Below are positions 23,757 to 31,700 of a stretch of 32,904 nucleotides of DNA, piece by piece (position 1 is the stretch's first letter; every line of letters begins with the position of its first letter). Position numbers and translations under genes: made by a program. The notes beneath the pieces were generated by a model. That model searched no databases, was not told the DNA's origin, and worked only from the letters and a program-made list of their open reading frames with translations. The DNA lies in assembly GCA_023430545.1 (NCBI GenBank), contig JAEZAF010000030.1:1-32904 (forward strand). Direction: 5' to 3'. The stretch is from Chloroflexota bacterium. GTDB lineage: Bacteria; Chloroflexota; Anaerolineae; Aggregatilineales; Phototrophicaceae.

Positions 23757-23930
23757 CTAGTCTTCTTCCTCGTCGTAATCGTAGTCGTCTTCATCATCAT
23801 CGTAGTCATCATCATCGTCGTAGTCGTCATCGTCGTCGTAATCTTCGTCATCCAACTCTTCGTCGAAATCTTCATCTTCGTCGTCGTAGTCGTTGGGGCC
23901 GAACTTCAATTCATCGTCGAAATTAGCCAT
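23757..23930 (-). CDS. 57-residue hyper-acidic protein (Asp/Glu/Tyr-rich)
   Basis: A short minus-strand frame from an ATG at 23928-23930 to a TAG at 23757-23759. A GAGGAG ribosome binding site about nine bases upstream supports translation. It begins MANFDDELKFGPND; after that nearly all residues are Asp or Glu, with Tyr spaced at 31, 37, 43, 50 and 52. By count 39 of 57 residues are acidic (29 Asp, 10 Glu) and there is one Lys, so the protein should be strongly negative and disordered. The DNA looks like GAC/GAT/TAC repeats, but the frame is intact. I do not recognise the family. It could bind metal, mimic nucleic acid, or serve as a chaperone-like acidic tail; none is shown. It lies 111 bp after the hydrolase gene on the same strand. 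Confidence 0.75.
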   Translation of the reverse strand: MANFDDELKFGPNDYDDEDEDFDEELDDEDYDDDDDYDDDDDYDDDEDDYDYDEEED

Positions 23931-24041
23931 CTCTATCGCTCCTCAGGTCAAGTCTTTGGCTTATGACGCGCAATAGCATACTTCAAAATAAGGGTAATGA
24001 CACCTGCACTGGAACCCCCAAATTTTAGGGTGTAAAAGTCA

Positions 24042-24890
24042 TTAATGAAGCGATAGCATGCCTGCCCCTTTTGGGCGACCGCTGCGAGCCATACGCTTCA
24101 GAAACAGATGGATCTGGGAAGCCACTACATCCGGCAGCTCGATCTGCGGCAGATGCCCACAGTTTTCGATCCGTGCCAGTTCTGATCCGGGCATATTCGC
24201 CTGAAGATGTTCCCCCACCCGGATCGGCACCAGCCCGTCATTTTCACCCCACAACAGCAGCACCGGCACCGGTGGATTCGCCAGTGTTGGCACCGATGAG
24301 AGGGTGATTCCACGCATCAGTGCGGCCAGCGGTTTGCGGTTGGCATGAATAGCGGCTGTTACAGGCGGCTTGAGCACCGCTTCGTTGACGAACAGGCCTT
24401 CAAGCTGTGTGCGCGTGGTCATCGATGCGACAATCCGATTAAACAGAAATCCGCCCACGCCCGGGATACCTGCGAGTGCGCGTGCCAGCGGCGCGATATC
24501 CGGTTCGATGCCGCCGTTGATCAGGATCAGCGCCGGGATCAGTGCAGGATCGGAGGAGGTCAGCATCCGTGCCACCAGCGCACCATAAGCACTGCCGACG
24601 ATGACCACAGCGTCGAACTCCATTAGCCTGATGAACTGCTTCACCCACGTCACAAGATGATCCAGCCGCAGCGGTGAAATCGGACTGCTCTGTCCGTAAC
24701 CCGGCAGATCCGGCGCGACGACGAAATACTCTTCGCTCAGTGAAGCCATTACCTCTGACCACTGGGTATAGGCATTTCCATAATCCCCGTGAATCAGCAG
24801 CAGCGGACGCTGGCTCGGATCGCCAGCCTGCCAGTAATGGACGGTTCCACCCGATGGATGGGGTACACTGTGTTCGGTCAGACTCATCAT
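24042..24890 (-). CDS. Alpha/beta-hydrolase fold protein with Ala at the nucleophile position
   Basis: A 282-residue alpha/beta hydrolase-fold protein. The oxyanion region PLLLIHGDYGNAYTQW (29-44), the substrate-side VVAPDLPGYGQSS, the acid in LLLWGENDGLVP and the His in NCGHLPQIELPD are all present. At the nucleophile elbow the protein has VIVGSAYGALVAR (residues 96-108): the G-x-S-x-G Ser is Ala101 (24588-24590), with Ser100 one position early. It should therefore be unable to form the acyl-enzyme, though Ser100 could act in an altered geometry. It may be a non-hydrolytic binding protein. The MM start has a weak AGAG site. The terminal ~20 residues (RSGRPKGAGMLSLH) are basic. Confidence 0.85.
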   Translation of the reverse strand: MMSLTEHSVPHPSGGTVHYWQAGDPSQRPLLLIHGDYGNAYTQWSEVMASLSEEYFVVAPDLPGYGQSSPISPLRLDHLVTWVKQFIRLMEFDAVVIVGSAYGALVARMLTSSDPALIPALILINGGIEPDIAPLARALAGIPGVGGFLFNRIVASMTTRTQLEGLFVNEAVLKPPVTAAIHANRKPLAALMRGITLSSVPTLANPPVPVLLLWGENDGLVPIRVGEHLQANMPGSELARIENCGHLPQIELPDVVASQIHLFLKRMARSGRPKGAGMLSLH

Positions 24891-24978
24891 TACTCTGTAT
24901 CACTCTAAATCACGTGCGGTGTACAGCTATTATGCCCCAAATATTACATTTTTTACGTTAGATTACAATTTTGCCTGA

Positions 24979-26511
24979 TCACTGCGGCGTGCGGACGGCA
25001 GGCAGCAGATACTGAATATCCGGCGGAACCGGTGTCAGCAGGTAGACATCGGTCCAGCGTGCCCAGTGTACCCAGTCCTCGTCACTGTAACCGAGATCGA
25101 TCCAGTAGCGTGACAGGCGCGGTCCGCCGGTATCGGCTGCGAGTCCAATGCCGTAGTCGGGGATAAACATCTGGGTATCATAGGGGATCAGCTTGGGATC
25201 AATTGCGACGATCCCTTTTACCAGCACTTTGCCGGTCGCGGTGATGTTATCGCCCCCCAATGCCTTTGGATAGTAACTGGTTGCATACAGCCGCAGCTTG
25301 CGCCAGTATTCGCGCGGGCCCTCCGGGGTATCGATGGTTCGCAGCACAATCTTCGTGCCATATCCGACGATCTGACTGACCGGGTCCTGTGTTATGGTCA
25401 TGCCTTCGTCCACCCGGCTGACCTCGACGCCGTCTTCATAGCGCACACGGATATTATGCTGCTGCACGCCGTTGACTCCGGCCTGAAGCACAGCCTGCTG
25501 ATCGAGTTCAAGTTCTGGGTCCGCCTGATATACGATTTCATAAGGCAGGGATGCGGTCTCCGCGAGGACTTCTTCGGTCACGCGGATTACGCGCACATGC
25601 ATCTCCGCTGAAAGCCGCGTATTCTCCGGCGGCACGGTGTAATCCAGCCCGCTGAGGATAATATCCGCCGCTGCCAGTGCATCCGCGACGGTGTCACCTG
25701 CGGCGCGGGTTTCGATCTGCGTATCGTCAATCGTGATTGTGACCGGAAATGAGCGCTCCACGCGGATCGTCATACCATCGGTCACCGTGCTGTCAACCGG
25801 CGGTTCGACAAGATCCCCCAGATACAGGGTGACTCCAGCATCTTCCAGCACATCCCCCACCGTTGCTGCTGTGCTCACCCATTCACGGGTTTCACCATCG
25901 ACTTCCAGGGTGACGCGGATGCCGCTGCGCACTTCGATATGCTGGGCGGGCAGGGGATAGCTGTCGAGGTTTTCAAAAGTGACCAGACTGCCGTTGACGA
26001 GTACCGCGTCGTGTTCATCCGGGAAGACGCCGAGCGAGTCCAGAATAGCCTGCGGATGATCGAAGGCTGTGCGAAACATCGTGATCTCGCCATCGAGCAC
26101 AACTGTCACCTGACGTTCGGTCATCACGGTTACGCGCATAGCATCGGTCAGCGGGGTATCCAGTGACGGCACCACCACCTGATCGCCCCGCAGTGTAATC
26201 CCCTGCTGACGCAGCAGATCCTCCACCTTCGCCGCCTGTGTGGTGATGCTGCTGGACTGATCCTCAACGTGCAGAACCACCGTGTGGATCGGAAGCGGGG
26301 CGGCGGCAGTTCCAGAGAGGCGAAAGATGAAGTACAGGCACAATGCGAGGACGGCGAGTCCACCGACACCACCGAGGATCAGCCAGAATGCAGAGGCTGA
26401 GGTCGTCCGGCGGGCGGCATGCGTGGTAAACGGTCGGGTGTCACCGTGCGAGATGACCGGCTGTGTATCACCCGAGTGAATCGGTGGTTCGTGAGAATTC
26501 CATGGGTCCAT
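24979..26511 (-). CDS. Membrane-anchored G5/3D cell-wall protein (RpfB/YocH-like)
   Basis: A 510-residue protein with a short His/Pro-rich cytoplasmic part, one membrane segment (about 41-66, AFWLILGGVGGLAVLALCLY) and a large outer part. DUF348-type ubiquitin-like repeats follow: about 78-130, 135-180 (partial), 205-255 and 258-310. A G5-type domain lies at about 313-390, and the 3D domain at about 410-490, with its three Asp in AIDPKLIPYDT, LAADTGG and WIDLGY. 3D domains are found in cell-wall hydrolases and in Rpf-type resuscitation proteins, where they are thought to act as lytic-transglycosylase-like domains. No separate catalytic domain is seen, so the 3D part must supply any activity. 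The ribosome binding site is poor. It is divergent from a 46-residue membrane peptide. Confidence 0.88.
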   Translation of the reverse strand: MDPWNSHEPPIHSGDTQPVISHGDTRPFTTHAARRTTSASAFWLILGGVGGLAVLALCLYFIFRLSGTAAAPLPIHTVVLHVEDQSSSITTQAAKVEDLLRQQGITLRGDQVVVPSLDTPLTDAMRVTVMTERQVTVVLDGEITMFRTAFDHPQAILDSLGVFPDEHDAVLVNGSLVTFENLDSYPLPAQHIEVRSGIRVTLEVDGETREWVSTAATVGDVLEDAGVTLYLGDLVEPPVDSTVTDGMTIRVERSFPVTITIDDTQIETRAAGDTVADALAAADIILSGLDYTVPPENTRLSAEMHVRVIRVTEEVLAETASLPYEIVYQADPELELDQQAVLQAGVNGVQQHNIRVRYEDGVEVSRVDEGMTITQDPVSQIVGYGTKIVLRTIDTPEGPREYWRKLRLYATSYYPKALGGDNITATGKVLVKGIVAIDPKLIPYDTQMFIPDYGIGLAADTGGPRLSRYWIDLGYSDEDWVHWARWTDVYLLTPVPPDIQYLLPAVRTPQ

Positions 26512-26695
26512 GGCACAACTCTAAACGCACACTGTACATCTTTTCAAGTGATCTTTTCGACCTATCAGCCTGCACTCGGCTGTAACGGTCTGAACTGTGT
26601 CCGACACCACCCCGTGTTTCCAGCCGATTTTGCGGTAAAATGACCGCTTTGTGAAGTTGTTCACCGATCATGATGGCGAAGAGGAGCAGGAAACG

Positions 26696-26836
26696 ATGTT
26701 CGACTCAGATGAGAATGAAGGTCAGGGGAATTTAGGTCTGCTGGGATGCCCGGTGGCACTGGCGGTCGTACTGGTCATGGTGCTGCTGGTGCTGGTCGTC
26801 GGGGGTTCGATTCTGGCCTTCGGATTCGGCGGCTGA
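26696..26836 (+). CDS. 46-residue single-helix membrane peptide
   Basis: A small plus-strand frame from an ATG at 26696, preceded by GAGGAGCAGG, a strong ribosome binding site. An in-frame GTG at 26651 would add 15 residues but without a good site. The product starts MFDSDENEGQGNLG, then has a hydrophobic stretch from about 15 to 43 (VALAVVLVMVLLVLVVGGS), ending FGFGG, so a single transmembrane helix with an acidic N-terminus is expected. No family is recognised. It is divergent from the G5/3D protein and convergent with the nucleotidase gene. A TAAAAT box at 26636-26641 may be its -10. It may be a small regulatory membrane protein; this is a guess. Confidence 0.55.
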   Translation: MFDSDENEGQGNLGLLGCPVALAVVLVMVLLVLVVGGSILAFGFGG

Positions 26837-26867
26837 AATCCTTACACCCATACGGGCGGCAATACAA

Positions 26868-26891
26868 CAGGGCGGGAAGACTCCCGCCCTG
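26868..26891. terminator. G+C-rich hairpin between convergent genes
   Basis: CAGGGCGGGA (26868-26877) and TCCCGCCCTG (26882-26891) form a perfect 10-bp stem with a 4-base loop between the convergent small gene and the nucleotidase. No T-run follows on either strand, so it may be a Rho-type or attenuating structure, or a protein site. Confidence 0.5.
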
Positions 26892-26928
26892 CAAGCAGAT
26901 CGTGACAATGCACACGCTGCTGAAATAA

Positions 26929-27918
26929 CTATTCCTTAGCCTGTTCCGTTTCGCGTGCTTCATCGGCCAGTACCTTCGCGACCGCCTCCAGTACCTGATC
27001 ATGGATGGCCCCGTTGCTGACGATCATCCCCTGATTCTTTGAGAGCATCCGCCCCTGTGAGAAATCAAGCGGTGACCCGTCGATGTCCGTGACTCTACCG
27101 CCAGCGGCGTAGACCAGCGCTGCACCCGCCGCATGATCCCAACTGAAATGGCGATTTTCGCTGTTCAGGCGCGGCAGCCGCAGGTACAGCTCACCATCAC
27201 CAGCGGCGATACGGGCGTACTTCTCCTGACTGTCCACCCGTTCAAGCAGCGCATTCTCCAGACCTGCGGCCATACGGACGCGCTCCATGCGATCATGGCT
27301 GGCGTGGCTTTTCTCCACACTTTCCAGCACGCGCACCTGTGAAGCGTCGGTGGTTTTGGTAGCGAACACCTCACGCGGCGGTACCGACGGATCATTCAGC
27401 GGCTGGACATAGGTTCTGCCGCCGATGGCATGGAACAGGGCGCCCCCGTCGTATCCCGGATAGCCGGGACAGCCCATCACACCGGCCACCGGCACGCCGT
27501 TTTCGACAATACCGACCGCAATCGCGAAGTGACGCAGCGCCAGAAAGCCTTTGGTGCCGTCGATCGGGTCAATCACCCATGTGCGTTCGGCTGTGGTGTT
27601 CTTGTTGAAGTCCAGCCACTCCACCACCTGCTGTTCCGTGACCGGACGGCCAAGCCCCACACTGATCAGTTCGAGCACGCGTTCGCGTTCGCTGTCACTC
27701 ACCAGTGAGGTGAACTGTGCGCCAGATTCTTCCGAAAGCACGGCATCGTTAGGGAAGACGCGGCTGAGGGCTTCGCAGATGATCGCTTGTGAGCCGTAAT
27801 CGGCGATGGTGACAGGTTCCTTACCGGTCTTGTCGCTGCGGACGATCTCGACCTGCTGTACTTCATGGCAGAGCAGTGCGGCACGGCGTACCGCCTGCAG
27901 AATGGGTTCCAGATCCAT
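26929..27918 (-). CDS. 3'(2'),5'-bisphosphate nucleotidase (CysQ/SAL1-like, IMPase superfamily)
   Basis: A 329-residue Li-sensitive-type phosphatase of the inositol-monophosphatase superfamily. VTIADYGSQ (36-44), LSEES (61-65) and DPIDGTKGF (117-125, with metal-binding Asp117 and Asp120) are the family motifs; GTKGF points to 3'(2'),5'-bisphosphate nucleotidases rather than inositol phosphatases. WDHAAGAALV near the C-terminus supplies the last metal Asp. Family members degrade PAP, the by-product of sulfate activation. The start at 27918 is used because AAGGACTGA precedes it and the family begins at MDLEPIL; the frame reaches 27972 only by overlapping the upstream gene. It lies four bases after that gene, so translation is likely coupled. 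Confidence 0.88.
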   Translation of the reverse strand: MDLEPILQAVRRAALLCHEVQQVEIVRSDKTGKEPVTIADYGSQAIICEALSRVFPNDAVLSEESGAQFTSLVSDSERERVLELISVGLGRPVTEQQVVEWLDFNKNTTAERTWVIDPIDGTKGFLALRHFAIAVGIVENGVPVAGVMGCPGYPGYDGGALFHAIGGRTYVQPLNDPSVPPREVFATKTTDASQVRVLESVEKSHASHDRMERVRMAAGLENALLERVDSQEKYARIAAGDGELYLRLPRLNSENRHFSWDHAAGAALVYAAGGRVTDIDGSPLDFSQGRMLSKNQGMIVSNGAIHDQVLEAVAKVLADEARETEQAKE

Positions 27919-27922
27919 TAGT

Positions 27923-28516
27923 TCAGTCCTTTGGTTGAGAGATGGATTCAGGGGCAGAGCGTTCTGGCACATATCTGTCGGACAGATGATGGAGCAGGGT
28001 CTGTGCCAGTCGTTCGTAATCGGTATGCGTGCGGTTGGTAAAGGCGACGACCGGTTTCAGGCCCTCGCCAGTGAAGAAGCCCGCCGCACGATAAGGAAAC
28101 GGCAGATCCCCTACCACCAGCATCAGCCCATCAGCGGCCTGATAATGGCGGCGTCCGACGGCGGCGCGGCGCACGGTTTCGGTATCAGTCGGGGGCAGCA
28201 GTGGATAGCGTTTAATCGCTTCGACCTGTTCCCAGCGGATGCTCTGATGCGGCCAGATGGCCGGATGCAGGGTCAACCCCGTATCGGTCAGGGTGACGGG
28301 CGGCGTCACCAAGGTGTACAGCATCAGCGGCAGGATCAGCAGCAGCGACAGCACACCTGTGAGATAAAACAACGGCGCATTCGGCAGGGAAGCCGCCAGA
28401 AAGATCTGAAACGGGACCGCCAGCAGAATGACAAGCATGGCAATCCCTGTCAGCACCTGCGTCAGACGGTAGAGCTGAGGTTGTAACGGCAGATGTTGTG
28501 ACTGCTCAGAACTCAT
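27923..28516 (-). CDS. Membrane protein with two N-terminal helices and a PH-like C-terminal part
   Basis: A 197-residue protein. Two hydrophobic helices (about 20-42 and 48-72) precede a soluble C-terminal part. That part has the strand pattern LTDTGLTLHP, IRWEQVEAIKRYPLLP and LMLVVGDLPFPY, then a helix TDYERLAQTLLHHLSDR. This order resembles bacterial PH-like domains (bPH) attached to membrane helices, but the match is only by pattern. No catalytic residues are evident. The gene is directly upstream of the bisphosphate nucleotidase with a four-base gap, so the two form an operon; no functional link is known. The start at 28516 has no strong ribosome binding site. Confidence 0.6.
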   Translation of the reverse strand: MSSEQSQHLPLQPQLYRLTQVLTGIAMLVILLAVPFQIFLAASLPNAPLFYLTGVLSLLLILPLMLYTLVTPPVTLTDTGLTLHPAIWPHQSIRWEQVEAIKRYPLLPPTDTETVRRAAVGRRHYQAADGLMLVVGDLPFPYRAAGFFTGEGLKPVVAFTNRTHTDYERLAQTLLHHLSDRYVPERSAPESISQPKD

Positions 28517-28636
28517 GCGATGTGTCAGATCCGGTTGGTGATGATCGGTTTTACATACTGCGACAGGTGATTTTGTCGATGTTACGGTACATCACTGTGA
28601 CAGTTTCTTCAAGGCGCTTATCCGAGCCACCGCAGG

Positions 28637-28681
28637 AAATACAAAGGGCAGAGTGCTGCACTGATGGCAGCCGCTCCGCCC
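28637..28681 (-). terminator. Terminator of the giant secreted-protein gene
   Basis: On the minus strand GGGCGGAG (28681-28674) and CTCTGCCC (28653-28646) pair with one G-T pair, around an inner stem GCTGC/GCAGC (28671-28667 with 28659-28655). A T-rich stretch (28645-28637) follows. It begins 36 bases after the stop codon at 28717-28719. Confidence 0.6.
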
Positions 28682-28716
28682 GATGATGTTACTGTCTGAG
28701 GGATCTGTCAGTCACG

Positions 28717-31700
28717 CTATCGGCTGAAGAACAGACCGCTGACGGTGTCGATATAGTACTTGCCTTTGCCGCCGTTCATCGTGAACTTGATCTTGGCGTT
28801 CTTGGCGACATTGGTCAGGTCGACCGTGTGCGAGTACGGTGTGTAAGGTGTATCGCCCTGCGGGATATCGATGACTTCCTTTGCCTTGGTCCCGTCCACA
28901 TACTTCACCTTGATCATGGCGCTGGCACCATTGGTAAGCCCCTCACCCTTTGCGAAGAAGCTGAAGGCCAGACGGTCACCCGCCTTACCAAACTGGCTGA
29001 TCTTCTGGACGATGGCGCTCTTGATGCCGTCCTTACCCTTGAAACGATAGGCGCATTCACCGCTATGCGAGAAGAACTTGCCTTTTTCAGGCTTGTTGCA
29101 CAGACGCTTGTCGTTGTCGGTGTTTTTCGGCTTCCACGCGGCGGCGATCTTCTTGTTATCGCCCTGCTGTTCGAACGAACCGTTCTGGACAAGCTGTGTG
29201 CCGGTCGCGATGTTGAAGAAGAACGGCGCATTCGTCGCATTCGTGGTCAGGCCCTGATTGTTGGCGACCACCTGCCACTTGAACTGTCCCGTGCTGAGGA
29301 CGGCCTTCTGTGCGGCAGTCAGCGTCAGCGTACAGGTGCCGCCAGAGCAGCTCAGGTTATCATCACCCGGAGGCGGTGTCAGATTAGGCAGGTTGAGCAG
29401 AACCTGTTCTGGCCCACCACTGATCTTGCTCAGGATGAAGCGGTAGTTCTGTGAATTGCTTGCTTCACTCCAGCGGAAGGTGTTGACCTCACCGGCGGAC
29501 AGGAAGACCGCGTTGTTACCGGGGAACACAAGGTTGAAGCCGCTAGGTGGTGTGAGTGCCCGTACGGTGACAATGTTGTTCACCGAGTTGCCGTTGCGAT
29601 CTGTCACCTTGTACTGGAACTTGGCCTGCGCATATCCACCGGGGATTGAGGGGACATTCGCCAGATTGACACCCCAGATGCCGCGTGCCGCGTTCAGCAG
29701 CACCAGATTATTGGCGATGATTTGCGGATCATCGTTGCCGGGTGCATTCGGGATCAGCGTCGGTGTGCCGTAGGTGAACATATAGTCCACCTGATTGCGG
29801 GCGCTCGGCTCCAGCGTATTGTTGCGCTCGGAGAAGAAGAACCCGTTGGTGAAGTCCACATACGGACGCAGGCGGAAGAAGTTCTGCGCTGCCGGACGAC
29901 CGATAGCGACTGGTGCATCGACGATGTCACCTGCCGGGGCGTTATTCCCCAGCACGGTAGCCAACGGCGCGTCGTTCACTGGATTGATGACGTACTGCAT
30001 CGTGCTGTTGGCGGAACGGTTACCGCTGTCTACCACGCGGAAGTCGAAGCCAGCGTTGGTCAGCAGGAAGGTCGGATCGGTGACAGAGGTATGGAAGTCC
30101 TTCGGCGGGCAGTAGAGCAGCACCGGCGTGCCATCCGGCAGTGCGCCAGTCACGACGCCCTTTGCAGCAGCGGTAAAGCGGGCATCACAGAGCGCACCGT
30201 CAACCCCGGCGACACCGAAGTATTTCGGATAGCGCAGGATGTTCACTGTATAGGGCGGGAAACCACCCGACAGGCGGCTGGCATCCAGCGGCACGGAGAT
30301 CACACCCGTGTCTTCGTTCACCGTGATATCGATTCGGTTGACCAGTGCCAGCGGTGTGAATTCATATGCGCCGATGTCGATGGCGATACCGGGTGTGGTG
30401 TCGCCGTTATTACGACGGTTCACGCCGCGTGCATCCACACCACTCGCAAATTCCGGCAGGTGGGTGACGACAAACGCATCAAGGCCGCCATCGACGCCAT
30501 CTGGCTTGGTGTTGTTGCTGGAACCGGACAGCGCGTAGTAGGCCGGTGTAAAGCGGGCCGCAGGTGCCCCGCCCAGCATGTAAGTCACAGCACCCGGAAT
30601 CGGGACATACTGGTTATTACGCGGATACGGATTAATGTTCAGGTTACCGTTTGAGTTGAAGACCGCGAGACCGCATGCGCCCGGTGTACCCGCAGCACGG
30701 CTCAGCCAGTTATTGAATGCGCCTTTATCGGCCTCTCCAGCGAAGTTTGTACAGCCAGTACCGAGACCTTCAAGGTCATCCAGGATACGGATCGCTGAAC
30801 TCATGGTGTTGAGGATCTCACCGGTGGCCGGGTCTACCTCATCGAACACATTATCGACGACGAAGTTGTTATGGAATTCCCAGCGCGCCAGATTTGAACC
30901 TACACTACCGCTCTGATTGTTATTGACGGATTCGAAGTAGTTTCCAGGGATTTCGTCTCCGCGACCGATAAGCATCCCAAACTGACCGCTTTGCAGTAGG
31001 TTGTTGCGGGCGATGGTGTTATTGACGATCATCACATTCGGCGAGAAGAAGTAGTGAATCAGGGGGCCTGATGTGATACCGTCGTAGCTGTTGGTCATGT
31101 TATTGACGATCGCATTACCCAGAATACGGGTTTGCTGCGGTCCATTCTTGACACGGGTAACACCGGCGATCAGCGCCTCGGATTCGTTCCCCGTAAAGGT
31201 ATTGCTGACGAGATCGGTATAGCTGTCCACCGACCGCACCAGTGACACCCACTGCATCTGTTTGGTGTCCTGCCCCTGATCGACGGGCAGATTGTCCAGT
31301 ATCCACAGGCCGTTGGGATTCTTATTCCCCCGGAAGTTGTTATTGGCAATGGTGACACGCTGACCTGCGGCTGCCGCGCCCGATCCTTCGACCACAATCA
31401 GATGCATCGTACCGAAGTACTGCGGCGTCTGACCGTTCATGGTGAAACCCGGGATGTTGTTCACAAACGAGTTGGAATTGATGGCGACACCCTTACTTCC
31501 GTTGAGGATGTCGATCAGGACATATTCCTGCGAGCTGGTCAGCCCGTTCAGGACATTGCCGCCGAAGGTGACATTGGTGCCCGCGTTTACCACTAGGGCC
31601 GATGGCTCTGGAAGCTGCGCATTGGCGAAGAACGCACCCTTGGTGAAGGTGAAATAATTCCAGCCAACGGTGGTGCCATCCACGAAGATACCACCGGTGT

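Noticed and set aside
23757..23930. A simple trinucleotide repeat (microsatellite) explanation
   Set aside because: The repeat keeps one reading frame with a strong ribosome binding site, a non-repetitive N-terminus and a normal stop, so a coding gene is the better reading.
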